From assembly GCF_963678635.1 (NCBI RefSeq), contig NC_087069.1, positions 53,170,251 to 53,234,250 of the forward strand: a stretch of 64,000 nucleotides of DNA, written 5' to 3'. This stretch comes from Symsagittifera roscoffensis. Its lineage: Eukaryota > Xenacoelomorpha > Acoela > Convolutidae. The position numbers were made by a program, and so were the translations under genes. Positions 1 through 13,200 of the stretch are shown here, in pieces; position 1 is the stretch's first letter, and each line of letters starts with the position of its first letter. The notes under the pieces are model-generated. The model saw only the letters and a program-made list of their open reading frames with translations. It had not been told where the DNA came from and did no database searches.

Positions 1-3000
1 CACTGGTTCCTGCAATAGAGGCGTACGATTATTATTGTGGCGTATGTGGAAAGGGTTTTATAAGAGAGATCCATCGTAGAAAACATGTTCTCAAAAGGCA
101 CAGCCCAACCTGTGGTCTCTACTGTGAGGTGGCAAAGGCACACTGGTTCCTGCAATAGAGGCGTACGATTATTATTGTGGCGTATGTGGAAAGGGTTTTA
201 TAAGAGAGATCCATCGTAGAAAACATGTTCTCAAAAGGCACAGCCCAACCTGTGGTCTCTGCTGTGAGGTGGCAAAGGCACACTGGTTCCTGCAATAGAG
301 GCGTACGATTATTATTGTGGCGTATGTGGAAAGGGTTTTATAAGAGAGATCCATCGTAGAAAACATGTTCTCAAAAGGCACAGCCCAACCTGTGGTCTCT
401 GCTGTGAGGTGGCAAAGGCACACTGGTTCCTGCAATAGAGGCGTACGATTATTATTGTGGCCTATGTGGAAAGGGTTTTTATAAGAGAGATCCATCGTAG
501 AAAACATGTTCTCAAAAGGCACAGCCCAACCTGTGGTCTCTGCTGTGAGGTGGCAAAGGCACACTGGTTCCTGCAATAGAGGCGTACGATTATTATTGTG
601 GCGTATGTGGAAAGGGTTTTATAAGAGAGATCCATCGTAGAAAACATGTTCTCAAAAGGCACAGCCCAACCTGTGGTCTCTGCTGTGAGGTGGCAAAGGC
701 ACACTGGTTCCTGCAATAGAGGCGTACGATTATTATTGTGGCGTATGTGGAAAGGGTTTTATAAGAGAGATCCATCGTAGAAAACATGTTCTCAAAAGGC
801 ACAGCCCAACCTGTGGTCTCTGCTGTGAGGTGGCAAAGGCACACTGGTTCCTGCAATAGAGGCGTACGATTATTATTGTGGCGTATGTGGAAAGGGTTTT
901 ATAAGAGAGATCCATCGTAGAAAACATGTTCTCAAAAGGCACAGCCCAACCTGTGGTCTCTGCTGTGAGGTGGCAAAGGCACACTGGTTCCTGCAATAGA
1001 GGCGTACGATTATTATTGTGGCGTATGTGGAAAGGGTTTTATAAGAGAGATCCATCGTAGAAAACATGTTCTCAAAAGGCACAGCCCAACCTGTGGTCTC
1101 TGCTGTGAGGTGGCAAAGGCACACTGGTTCCTGCAATAGAGGCGTACGATTATTATTGTGGCGTATGTGGAAAGGGTTTTATAAGAGAGATCCATCGTAG
1201 AAAACATGTTCTCAAAAGGCACAGCCCAACCTGTGGTCTCTGCTGTGAGGTGGCAAAGGCACACTGGTTCCTGCAATAGAGGCGTACGATTATTATTGTG
1301 GCGTATGTGGAAAGGGTTTTATAAGAGAGATCCATCGTAGAAAACATGTTCTCAAAAGGCACAGCCCAACCTGTGGTATCTGCTGTGAGGTGGCAAAGGC
1401 ACACTGTTTCCTGCAATAGAGGCGTACGATTATTATTGTGGCGTATGTGGAAAGGGTTTTATAAGAGAGATCCATCGTAGAAAACATGTTCTCAAAAGGC
1501 ACAGCCCAACCTGTGGTCTCTGCTGTGAGGTGGCAAAGGCACACTGGTTCCTGCAATAGAGGCGTACGATTATTATTGTGGCGTATGTGGAAAGGGTTTT
1601 ATAAGAGAGATCCATCGTAGAAAACATGTTCTCAAAAGGCACAGCCCAACCTGTGGTCTCTGCTGTGAGGTGGCAAAGGCACACTGGTTCCTGCAATAGA
1701 GGCGTACGATTATTATTGTGGCGTATGTGGAAAGAGTTTTATAAGAGAGATCCATCGTAGAAAACATGTTCTCAAAAGGCACAGCCCAACCTGTGGTCTC
1801 TGCTGTGAGGTGGCAAAGGCACACTGGTTCCTGCAATAGAGGCGTACGATTATTATTGTGGCGTATGTGGAAAGGGTTTTATAAGAGAGATCCATCGTAG
1901 AAAACATGTTCTCAAAAGGCACAGCCCAACCTGTGGTCTCTGCTGTGAGGTGGCAAAGGCACACTGGTTCCTGCAATAGAGGCGTACGATTATTATTGTG
2001 GCGTATGTGGAAAGGGTTTTATAAGAGAGATCCATCGTAGAAAACATGTTCTCAAAAGGCACAGCCCAACCTGTGGTCTCTGCTGTGAGGTGGCAAAGGC
2101 ACACTGGTTCCTGCAATAGAGGCGTACGATTATTGTGGCGTATGTGGAAAGGGTTTTATAAGAGAGATCCATCGTAGAAAACATGTTCTCAAAAGGCACA
2201 GCCCAACCTGTGGTCTCTGCTGTGAGGTGGCAAAGGCACACTGGTTCGTGCAATAGAGGCGTACGATTATTATTGTGGCGTATGTGGAAAGGGTTTTATA
2301 AGAGAGATCCATCGTAGAAAACATGTTCTCAAAAGGCACAGCCCAACCTGTGGTCTCTGCTGTGAGGTGGCAAAGGCACACTGGTTCCTGCAATAGAGGC
2401 GTACGATTATTATTGTGGCGTATGTGGAAAGGGTTTTATAAGAGAGATCCATCGTAGAAAACATGTTCTCAAAAGGCACAGCCCAACCTGTGGTCTCTGC
2501 TGTGAGGTGGCAAAGGCACACTGGTTCCTGCAATAGAGGCGTACGATTATTATTGTGGCGTATGTGGAAAGGGTTTTATAAGAGAGATCCATCGTAGAAA
2601 ACATGTTCTCAAAAGGCACAGCCCAACCTGTGGTCTCTGCTGTGAGGTGGCAAAGGCACACTGGTTCCTGCAATAGAGGCGTACGATTATTATTGTGGCG
2701 TATGTGGAAAGGGTTTTATAAGAGAGATCCATCGTAGAAAACATGTTCTCAAAAGGCACAGCCCAACCTGTGGTCTCTGCTGTGAGGTGGCAAAGGCACA
2801 CTGGTTCCTGCAATAGAGGCGTACGATTATTATTGTGGCGTATGTGGAAAGGGTTTTATAAGAGAGATCCATCGTAGAAAACATGTTCTCAAAAGGCACA
2901 GCCCAACCTGTGGTCTCTGCTGTGAGGTGGCAAAGGCACACTGGTTCCTGCAATAGAGGCGTACGATTATTATTGTGGCGTATGTGGAAAGGGTTTTATA

Positions 3001-3065
3001 AGAGAGATCCATCGTAGAAAACATGTTCTCAAAAGGCACAGCCCAACCTGTGGTCTCTGCTGTGA
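1..3065 (+). repeat. 140-bp satellite array, block 1 (about 22 monomers)
   Basis: Tandem head-to-tail monomers of 140 bp, each running from the GGTGGCAAAGG segment to the CTGCTGTGA segment. Read on the plus strand, each monomer contains an open C2H2 zinc-finger pattern: C-x2-C-x12-H-x4-H, with Tyr two residues before the first Cys and Phe four residues after the second. Because 140 is not a multiple of 3, the frame changes in every monomer and each copy ends in TAG shortly after the finger, so the array cannot encode a polyfinger protein. This block is the more variable one: a 141-bp monomer (extra T near 479), a 137-bp monomer (TTA lost near 2130) and point changes near 124, 462, 1378, 1407, 1735 and 2248. 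The left end lies outside the window. Confidence 0.98.
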
Positions 3066-3192
3066 CTCAGGTCACAAAGGCAACCATTTATTACAAATCG
3101 GAAAACTATACTAGAAAATTTAATAACGCCAAGACCGCTGGTCTCTGCGGTGACTCAGGCACCAAGCAACAGAGTTTTACAAATCGGCACAG
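3066..3192 (+). repeat. Right-flank fragment embedded inside the satellite
   Basis: The monomer pattern stops after CTGCTGTGA and is replaced by about 120 bp identical to the first part of the sequence that follows the array at 17868 (and B at 22617), including two GGTCTCTGC-type motifs. It then returns to satellite through a short hybrid junction (GCACAG joined to TGGTCTCT, skipping CCCAACCTG). The array therefore consists of two blocks that each once ended in the same flank. An unequal exchange or array duplication is the simplest cause; this is inference. Confidence 0.9.
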
Positions 3193-6100
3193 TGGTCTCT
3201 GCTGTGAGGTGGCAAAGGCACACTGGTTCCTGCAATAGAGGCGTACGATTATTATTGTGGCGTATGTGGAAAGGGTTTTATAAGAGAGATCCATCGTAGA
3301 AAACATGTTCTCAAAAGGCACAGCCCAACCTGTGGTCTCTGCTGTGAGGTGGCAAAGGCACACTGGTTCCTGCAATAGAGGCGTACGATTATTATTGTGG
3401 CGTATGTGGAAAGGGTTTTATAAGAGAGATCCATCGTAGAAAACATGTTCTCAAAAGGCACAGCCCAACCTGTGGTCTCTGCTGTGAGGTGGCAAAGGCA
3501 CACTGGTTCCTGCAATAGAGGCGTACGATTATTATTGTGGCGTATGTGGAAAGGGTTTTATAAGAGAGACCCATCGTAGAAAACATGTTCTCAAAAGGCA
3601 CAGCCCAACCTGTGGTCTCTGCTGTGAGGTGGCAAAGGCACACTGGTTCCTGCAATAGAGGCGTACGATTATTATTGTGGCGTATGTGGAAAGGGTTTTA
3701 TAAGAGAGATCCATCGTAGAAAACATGTTCTCAAAAGGCACAGCCCAACCTGTGGTCTCTGCTGTGAGGTGGCAAAGGCACACTGGTTCCTGCAATAGAG
3801 GCGTACGATTATTATTGTGGCGTATGTGGAAAGGGTTTTATAAGAGAGATCCATCGTAGAAAACATGTTCTCAAAAGGCACAGCCCAACCTGTGGTCTCT
3901 GCTGTGAGGTGGCAAAGGCACACTGGTTCCTGCAATAGAGGCGTACGATTATTATTGTGGCGTATGTGGAAAGGGTTTTATAAGAGAGATCCATCGTAGA
4001 AAACATGTTCTCAAAAGGCACAGCCCAACCTGTGGTCTCTGCTGTGAGGTGGCAAAGGCACACTGGTTCGTGCAATAGAGGCGTACGATTATTATTGTGG
4101 CGTATGTGGAAAGGGTTTTATAAGAGAGATCCATCGTAGAAAACATGTTCTCAAAAGGCACAGCCCAACCTGTGGTCTCTGCTGTGAGGTGGCAAAGGCA
4201 CACTGGTTCCTGCAATAGAGGCGTACGATTATTATTGTGGCGTATGTGGAAAGGGTTTTATAAGAGAGATCCATCGTAGAAAACATGTTCTCAAAAGGCA
4301 CAGCCCAACCTGTGGTCTCTGCTGTGAGGTGGCAAAGGCACACTGGTTCCTGCAATAGAGGCGTACGATTATTATTGTGGCGTATGTGGAAAGGGTTTTA
4401 TAAGAGAGATCCATCGTAGAAAACATGTTCTCAAAAGGCACAGCCCAACCTGTGGTCTCTGCTGTGAGGTGGCAAAGGCACACTGGTTCCTGCAATAGAG
4501 GCGTACGATTATTATTGTGGCGTATGTGGAAAGGGTTTTATAAGAGAGATCCATCGTAGAAAACATGTTCTCAAAAGGCACAGCCCAACCTGTGGTCTCT
4601 GCTGTGAGGTGGCAAAGGCACACTGGTTCCTGCAATAGAGGCGTACGATTATTATTGTGGCGTATGTGGAAAGGGTTTTATAAGAGAGATCCATCGTAGA
4701 AAACATGTTCTCAAAAGGCACAGCCCAACCTGTGGTCTCTGCTGTGAGGTGGCAAAGGCACACTGGTTCCTGCAATAGAGGCGTACGATTATTATTGTGG
4801 CGTATGTGGAAAGGGTTTTATAAGAGAGATCCATCGTAGAAAACATGTTCTCAAAAGGCACAGCCCAACCTGTGGTCTCTGCTGTGAGGTGGCAAAGGCA
4901 CACTGGTTCCTGCAATAGAGGCGTACGATTATTATTGTGGCGTATGTGGAAAGGGTTTTATAAGAGAGATCCATCGTAGAAAACATGTTCTCAAAAGGCA
5001 CAGCCCAACCTGTGGTCTCTGCTGTGAGGTGGCAAAGGCACACTGGTTCCTGCAATAGAGGCGTACGATTATTATTGTGGCGTATGTGGAAAGGGTTTTA
5101 TAAGAGAGATCCATCGTAGAAAACATGTTCTCAAAAGGCACAGCCCAACCTGTGGTCTCTGCTGTGAGGTGGCAAAGGCACACTGGTTCCTGCAATAGAG
5201 GCGTACGATTATTATTGTGGCGTATGTGGAAAGGGTTTTATAAGAGAGATCCATCGTAGAAAACATGTTCTCAAAAGGCACAGCCCAACCTGTGGTCTCT
5301 GCTGTGAGGTGGCAAAGGCACACTGGTTCCTGCAATAGAGGCGTACGATTATTATTGTGGCGTATGTGGAAAGGGTTTTATAAGAGAGATCCATCGTAGA
5401 AAACATGTTCTCAAAAGGCACAGCCCAACCTGTGGTCTCTGCTGTGAGGTGGCAAAGGCACACTGGTTCCTGCAATAGAGGCGTACGATTATTATTGTGG
5501 CGTATGTGGAAAGGGTTTTATAAGAGAGATCCATCGTAGAAAACATGTTCTCAAAAGGCACAGCCCAACCTGTGGTCTCTGCTGTGAGGTGGCAAAGGCA
5601 CACTGGTTCCTGCAATAGAGGCGTACGATTATTATTGTGGCGTATGTGGAAAGGGTTTTATAAGAGAGATCCATCGTAGAAAACATGTTCTCAAAAGGCA
5701 CAGCCCAACCTGTGGTCTCTGCTGTGAGGTGGCAAAGGCACACTGGTTCCTGCAATAGAGGCGTACGATTATTATTGTGGCGTATGTGGAAAGGGTTTTA
5801 TAAGAGAGATCCATCGTAGAAAACATGTTCTCAAAAGGCACAGCCCAACCTGTGGTCTCTGCTGTGAGGTGGCAAAGGCACACTGGTTCCTGCAATAGAG
5901 GCGTACGATTATTATTGTGGCGTATGTGGAAAGGGTTTTATAAGAGAGATCCATCGTAGAAAACATGTTCTCAAAAGGCACAGCCCAACCTGTGGTCTCT
6001 GCTGTGAGGTGGCAAAGGCACACTGGTTCCTGCAATAGAGGCGTACGATTATTATTGTGGCGTATGTGGAAAGGGTTTTATAAGAGAGATCCATCGTAGA

Positions 6101-9100
6101 AAACATGTTCTCAAAAGGCACAGCCCAACCTGTGGTCTCTGCTGTGAGGTGGCAAAGGCACACTGGTTCCTGCAATAGAGGCGTACGATTATTATTGTGG
6201 CGTATGTGGAAAGGGTTTTATAAGAGAGATCCATCGTAGAAAACATGTTCTCAAAAGGCACAGCCCAACCTGTGGTCTCTGCTGTGAGGTGGCAAAGGCA
6301 CACTGGTTCCTGCAATAGAGGCGTACGATTATTATTGTGGCGTATGTGGAAAGGGTTTTATAAGAGAGATCCATCGTAGAAAACATGTTCTCAAAAGGCA
6401 CAGCCCAACCTGTGGTCTCTGCTGTGAGGTGGCAAAGGCACACTGGTTCCTGCAATAGAGGCGTACGATTATTATTGTGGCGTATGTGGAAAGGGTTTTA
6501 TAAGAGAGATCCATCGTAGAAAACATGTTCTCAAAAGGCACAGCCCAACCTGTGGTCTCTGCTGTGAGGTGGCAAAGGCACACTGGTTCCTGCAATAGAG
6601 GCGTACGATTATTATTGTGGCGTATGTGGAAAGGGTTTTATAAGAGAGATCCATCGTAGAAAACATGTTCTCAAAAGGCACAGCCCAACCTGTGGTCTCT
6701 GCTGTGAGGTGGCAAAGGCACACTGGTTCCTGCAATAGAGGCGTACGATTATTATTGTGGCGTATGTGGAAAGGGTTTTATAAGAGAGATCCATCGTAGA
6801 AAACATGTTCTCAAAAGGCACAGCCCAACCTGTGGTCTCTGCTGTGAGGTGGCAAAGGCACACTGGTTCCTGCAATAGAGGCGTACGATTATTATTGTGG
6901 CGTATGTGGAAAGGGTTTTATAAGAGAGATCCATCGTAGAAAACATGTTCTCAAAAGGCACAGCCCAACCTGTGGTCTCTGCTGTGAGGTGGCAAAGGCA
7001 CACTGGTTCCTGCAATAGAGGCGTACGATTATTATTGTGGCGTATGTGGAAAGGGTTTTATAAGAGAGATCCATCGTAGAAAACATGTTCTCAAAAGGCA
7101 CAGCCCAACCTGTGGTCTCTGCTGTGAGGTGGCAAAGGCACACTGGTTCCTGCAATAGAGGCGTACGATTATTATTGTGGCGTATGTGGAAAGGGTTTTA
7201 TAAGAGAGATCCATCGTAGAAAACATGTTCTCAAAAGGCACAGCCCAACCTGTGGTCTCTGCTGTGAGGTGGCAAAGGCACACTGGTTCCTGCAATAGAG
7301 GCGTACGATTATTATTGTGGCGTATGTGGAAAGGGTTTTATAAGAGAGATCCATCGTAGAAAACATGTTCTCAAAAGGCACAGCCCAACCTGTGGTCTCT
7401 GCTGTGAGGTGGCAAAGGCACACTGGTTCCTGCAATAGAGGCGTACGATTATTATTGTGGCGTATGTGGAAAGGGTTTTATAAGAGAGATCCATCGTAGA
7501 AAACATGTTCTCAAAAGGCACAGCCCAACCTGTGGTCTCTGCTGTGAGGTGGCAAAGGCACACTGGTTCCTGCAATAGAGGCGTACGATTATTATTGTGG
7601 CGTATGTGGAAAGGGTTTTATAAGAGAGATCCATCGTAGAAAACATGTTCTCAAAAGGCACAGCCCAACCTGTGGTCTCTGCTGTGAGGTGGCAAAGGCA
7701 CACTGGTTCCTGCAATAGAGGCGTACGATTATTATTGTGGCGTATGTGGAAAGGGTTTTATAAGAGAGATCCATCGTAGAAAACATGTTCTCAAAAGGCA
7801 CAGCCCAACCTGTGGTCTCTGCTGTGAGGTGGCAAAGGCACACTGGTTCCTGCAATAGAGGCGTACGATTATTATTGTGGCGTATGTGGAAAGGGTTTTA
7901 TAAGAGAGATCCATCGTAGAAAACATGTTCTCAAAAGGCACAGCCCAACCTGTGGTCTCTGCTGTGAGGTGGCAAAGGCACACTGGTTCCTGCAATAGAG
8001 GCGTACGATTATTATTGTGGCGTATGTGGAAAGGGTTTTATAAGAGAGATCCATCGTAGAAAACATGTTCTCAAAAGGCACAGCCCAACCTGTGGTCTCT
8101 GCTGTGAGGTGGCAAAGGCACACTGGTTCCTGCAATAGAGGCGTACGATTATTATTGTGGCGTATGTGGAAAGGGTTTTATAAGAGAGATCCATCGTAGA
8201 AAACATGTTCTCAAAAGGCACAGCCCAACCTGTGGTCTCTGCTGTGAGGTGGCAAAGGCACACTGGTTCCTGCAATAGAGGCGTACGATTATTATTGTGG
8301 CGTATGTGGAAAGGGTTTTATAAGAGAGATCCATCGTAGAAAACATGTTCTCAAAAGGCACAGCCCAACCTGTGGTCTCTGCTGTGAGGTGGCAAAGGCA
8401 CACTGGTTCCTGCAATAGAGGCGTACGATTATTATTGTGGCGTATGTGGAAAGGGTTTTATAAGAGAGATCCATCGTAGAAAACATGTTCTCAAAAGGCA
8501 CAGCCCAACCTGTGGTCTCTGCTGTGAGGTGGCAAAGGCACACTGGTTCCTGCAATAGAGGCGTACGATTATTATTGTGGCGTATGTGGAAAGGGTTTTA
8601 TAAGAGAGATCCATCGTAGAAAACATGTTCTCAAAAGGCACAGCCCAACCTGTGGTCTCTGCTGTGAGGTGGCAAAGGCACACTGGTTCCTGCAATAGAG
8701 GCGTACGATTATTATTGTGGCGTATGTGGAAAGGGTTTTATAAGAGAGATCCATCGTAGAAAACATGTTCTCAAAAGGCACAGCCCAACCTGTGGTCTCT
8801 GCTGTGAGGTGGCAAAGGCACACTGGTTCCTGCAATAGAGGCGTACGATTATTATTGTGGCGTATGTGGAAAGGGTTTTATAAGAGAGATCCATCGTAGA
8901 AAACATGTTCTCAAAAGGCACAGCCCAACCTGTGGTCTCTGCTGTGAGGTGGCAAAGGCACACTGGTTCCTGCAATAGAGGCGTACGATTATTATTGTGG
9001 CGTATGTGGAAAGGGTTTTATAAGAGAGATCCATCGTAGAAAACATGTTCTCAAAAGGCACAGCCCAACCTGTGGTCTCTGCTGTGAGGTGGCAAAGGCA

Positions 9101-10088
9101 CACTGGTTCCTGCAATAGAGGCGTACGATTATTATTGTGGCGTATGTGGAAAGGGTTTTATAAGAGAGATCCATCGTAGAAAACATGTTCTCAAAAGGCA
9201 CAGCCCAACCTGTGGTCTCTGCTGTGAGGTGGCAAAGGCACACTGGTTCCTGCAATAGAGGCGTACGATTATTATTGTGGCGTATGTGGAAAGGGTTTTA
9301 TAAGAGAGATCCATCGTAGAAAACATGTTCTCAAAAGGCACAGCCCAACCTGTGGTCTCTGCTGTGAGGTGGCAAAGGCACACTGGTTCCTGCAATAGAG
9401 GCGTACGATTATTATTGTGGCGTATGTGGAAAGGGTTTTATAAGAGAGATCCATCGTAGAAAACATGTTCTCAAAAGGCACAGCCCAACCTGTGGTCTCT
9501 GCTGTGAGGTGGCAAAGGCACACTGGTTCCTGCAATAGAGGCGTACGATTATTATTGTGGCGTATGTGGAAAGGGTTTTATAAGAGAGATCCATCGTAGA
9601 AAACATGTTCTCAAAAGGCACAGCCCAACCTGTGGTCTCTGCTGTGAGGTGGCAAAGGCACACTGGTTCCTGCAATAGAGGCGTACGATTATTATTGTGG
9701 CGTATGTGGAAAGGGTTTTATAAGAGAGATCCATCGTAGAAAACATGTTCTCAAAAGGCACAGCCCAACCTGTGGTCTCTGCTGTGAGGTGGCAAAGGCA
9801 CACTGGTTCCTGCAATAGAGGCGTACGATTATTATTGTGGCGTATGTGGAAAGGGTTTTATAAGAGAGATCCATCGTAGAAAACATGTTCTCAAAAGGCA
9901 CAGCCCAACCTGTGGTCTCTGCTGTGAGGTGGCAAAGGCACACTGGTTCCTGCAATAGAGGCGTACGATTATTATTGTGGCGTATGTGGAAAGGGTTTTA
10001 TAAGAGAGATCCATCGTAGAAAACATGTTCTCAAAAGGCACAGCCCAACCTGTGGTCTCTGCTGTGAGGTGGCAAAGGCACACTGGTT
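3193..10088 (+). repeat. 140-bp satellite array, block 2a (about 49 monomers)
   Basis: Same monomer as block 1. Scattered variants occur only near the left edge (T to C near 3570, C to G near 4070). From about 4100 onward the monomers look identical to one another by eye. The C-to-G change near 4070 also occurs near 2248 in block 1, which ties the two blocks together. Perfect homogeneity over several kilobases fits unequal crossing-over or gene conversion, but an assembler repeating one consensus would look the same. Confidence 0.98.
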
Positions 10089-10288
10089 NNNNNNNNNNNN
10101 NNNNNNNNNNNNNNNNNNNNNNNNNNNNNNNNNNNNNNNNNNNNNNNNNNNNNNNNNNNNNNNNNNNNNNNNNNNNNNNNNNNNNNNNNNNNNNNNNNNN
10201 NNNNNNNNNNNNNNNNNNNNNNNNNNNNNNNNNNNNNNNNNNNNNNNNNNNNNNNNNNNNNNNNNNNNNNNNNNNNNNNNNNNNNNNN
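10089..10288. other. Assembly gap (200 N)
   Basis: Exactly 200 N within the satellite. Monomer phase differs across it: the CACTGGTT landmark lies at 10081 and next at 10321, a distance of 240, which is not a multiple of 140. The gap is therefore a fixed-size placeholder and the true number of monomers is unknown. Confidence 0.99.
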
Positions 10289-13200
10289 CCTGTGGTCTCT
10301 GCTGTGAGGTGGCAAAGGCACACTGGTTCCTGCAATAGAGGCGTACGATTATTATTGTGGCGTATGTGGAAAGGGTTTTATAAGAGAGATCCATCGTAGA
10401 AAACATGTTCTCAAAAGGCACAGCCCAACCTGTGGTCTCTGCTGTGAGGTGGCAAAGGCACACTGGTTCCTGCAATAGAGGCGTACGATTATTATTGTGG
10501 CGTATGTGGAAAGGGTTTTATAAGAGAGATCCATCGTAGAAAACATGTTCTCAAAAGGCACAGCCCAACCTGTGGTCTCTGCTGTGAGGTGGCAAAGGCA
10601 CACTGGTTCCTGCAATAGAGGCGTACGATTATTATTGTGGCGTATGTGGAAAGGGTTTTATAAGAGAGATCCATCGTAGAAAACATGTTCTCAAAAGGCA
10701 CAGCCCAACCTGTGGTCTCTGCTGTGAGGTGGCAAAGGCACACTGGTTCCTGCAATAGAGGCGTACGATTATTATTGTGGCGTATGTGGAAAGGGTTTTA
10801 TAAGAGAGATCCATCGTAGAAAACATGTTCTCAAAAGGCACAGCCCAACCTGTGGTCTCTGCTGTGAGGTGGCAAAGGCACACTGGTTCCTGCAATAGAG
10901 GCGTACGATTATTATTGTGGCGTATGTGGAAAGGGTTTTATAAGAGAGATCCATCGTAGAAAACATGTTCTCAAAAGGCACAGCCCAACCTGTGGTCTCT
11001 GCTGTGAGGTGGCAAAGGCACACTGGTTCCTGCAATAGAGGCGTACGATTATTATTGTGGCGTATGTGGAAAGGGTTTTATAAGAGAGATCCATCGTAGA
11101 AAACATGTTCTCAAAAGGCACAGCCCAACCTGTGGTCTCTGCTGTGAGGTGGCAAAGGCACACTGGTTCCTGCAATAGAGGCGTACGATTATTATTGTGG
11201 CGTATGTGGAAAGGGTTTTATAAGAGAGATCCATCGTAGAAAACATGTTCTCAAAAGGCACAGCCCAACCTGTGGTCTCTGCTGTGAGGTGGCAAAGGCA
11301 CACTGGTTCCTGCAATAGAGGCGTACGATTATTATTGTGGCGTATGTGGAAAGGGTTTTATAAGAGAGATCCATCGTAGAAAACATGTTCTCAAAAGGCA
11401 CAGCCCAACCTGTGGTCTCTGCTGTGAGGTGGCAAAGGCACACTGGTTCCTGCAATAGAGGCGTACGATTATTATTGTGGCGTATGTGGAAAGGGTTTTA
11501 TAAGAGAGATCCATCGTAGAAAACATGTTCTCAAAAGGCACAGCCCAACCTGTGGTCTCTGCTGTGAGGTGGCAAAGGCACACTGGTTCCTGCAATAGAG
11601 GCGTACGATTATTATTGTGGCGTATGTGGAAAGGGTTTTATAAGAGAGATCCATCGTAGAAAACATGTTCTCAAAAGGCACAGCCCAACCTGTGGTCTCT
11701 GCTGTGAGGTGGCAAAGGCACACTGGTTCCTGCAATAGAGGCGTACGATTATTATTGTGGCGTATGTGGAAAGGGTTTTATAAGAGAGATCCATCGTAGA
11801 AAACATGTTCTCAAAAGGCACAGCCCAACCTGTGGTCTCTGCTGTGAGGTGGCAAAGGCACACTGGTTCCTGCAATAGAGGCGTACGATTATTATTGTGG
11901 CGTATGTGGAAAGGGTTTTATAAGAGAGATCCATCGTAGAAAACATGTTCTCAAAAGGCACAGCCCAACCTGTGGTCTCTGCTGTGAGGTGGCAAAGGCA
12001 CACTGGTTCCTGCAATAGAGGCGTACGATTATTATTGTGGCGTATGTGGAAAGGGTTTTATAAGAGAGATCCATCGTAGAAAACATGTTCTCAAAAGGCA
12101 CAGCCCAACCTGTGGTCTCTGCTGTGAGGTGGCAAAGGCACACTGGTTCCTGCAATAGAGGCGTACGATTATTATTGTGGCGTATGTGGAAAGGGTTTTA
12201 TAAGAGAGATCCATCGTAGAAAACATGTTCTCAAAAGGCACAGCCCAACCTGTGGTCTCTGCTGTGAGGTGGCAAAGGCACACTGGTTCCTGCAATAGAG
12301 GCGTACGATTATTATTGTGGCGTATGTGGAAAGGGTTTTATAAGAGAGATCCATCGTAGAAAACATGTTCTCAAAAGGCACAGCCCAACCTGTGGTCTCT
12401 GCTGTGAGGTGGCAAAGGCACACTGGTTCCTGCAATAGAGGCGTACGATTATTATTGTGGCGTATGTGGAAAGGGTTTTATAAGAGAGATCCATCGTAGA
12501 AAACATGTTCTCAAAAGGCACAGCCCAACCTGTGGTCTCTGCTGTGAGGTGGCAAAGGCACACTGGTTCCTGCAATAGAGGCGTACGATTATTATTGTGG
12601 CGTATGTGGAAAGGGTTTTATAAGAGAGATCCATCGTAGAAAACATGTTCTCAAAAGGCACAGCCCAACCTGTGGTCTCTGCTGTGAGGTGGCAAAGGCA
12701 CACTGGTTCCTGCAATAGAGGCGTACGATTATTATTGTGGCGTATGTGGAAAGGGTTTTATAAGAGAGATCCATCGTAGAAAACATGTTCTCAAAAGGCA
12801 CAGCCCAACCTGTGGTCTCTGCTGTGAGGTGGCAAAGGCACACTGGTTCCTGCAATAGAGGCGTACGATTATTATTGTGGCGTATGTGGAAAGGGTTTTA
12901 TAAGAGAGATCCATCGTAGAAAACATGTTCTCAAAAGGCACAGCCCAACCTGTGGTCTCTGCTGTGAGGTGGCAAAGGCACACTGGTTCCTGCAATAGAG
13001 GCGTACGATTATTATTGTGGCGTATGTGGAAAGGGTTTTATAAGAGAGATCCATCGTAGAAAACATGTTCTCAAAAGGCACAGCCCAACCTGTGGTCTCT
13101 GCTGTGAGGTGGCAAAGGCACACTGGTTCCTGCAATAGAGGCGTACGATTATTATTGTGGCGTATGTGGAAAGGGTTTTATAAGAGAGATCCATCGTAGA

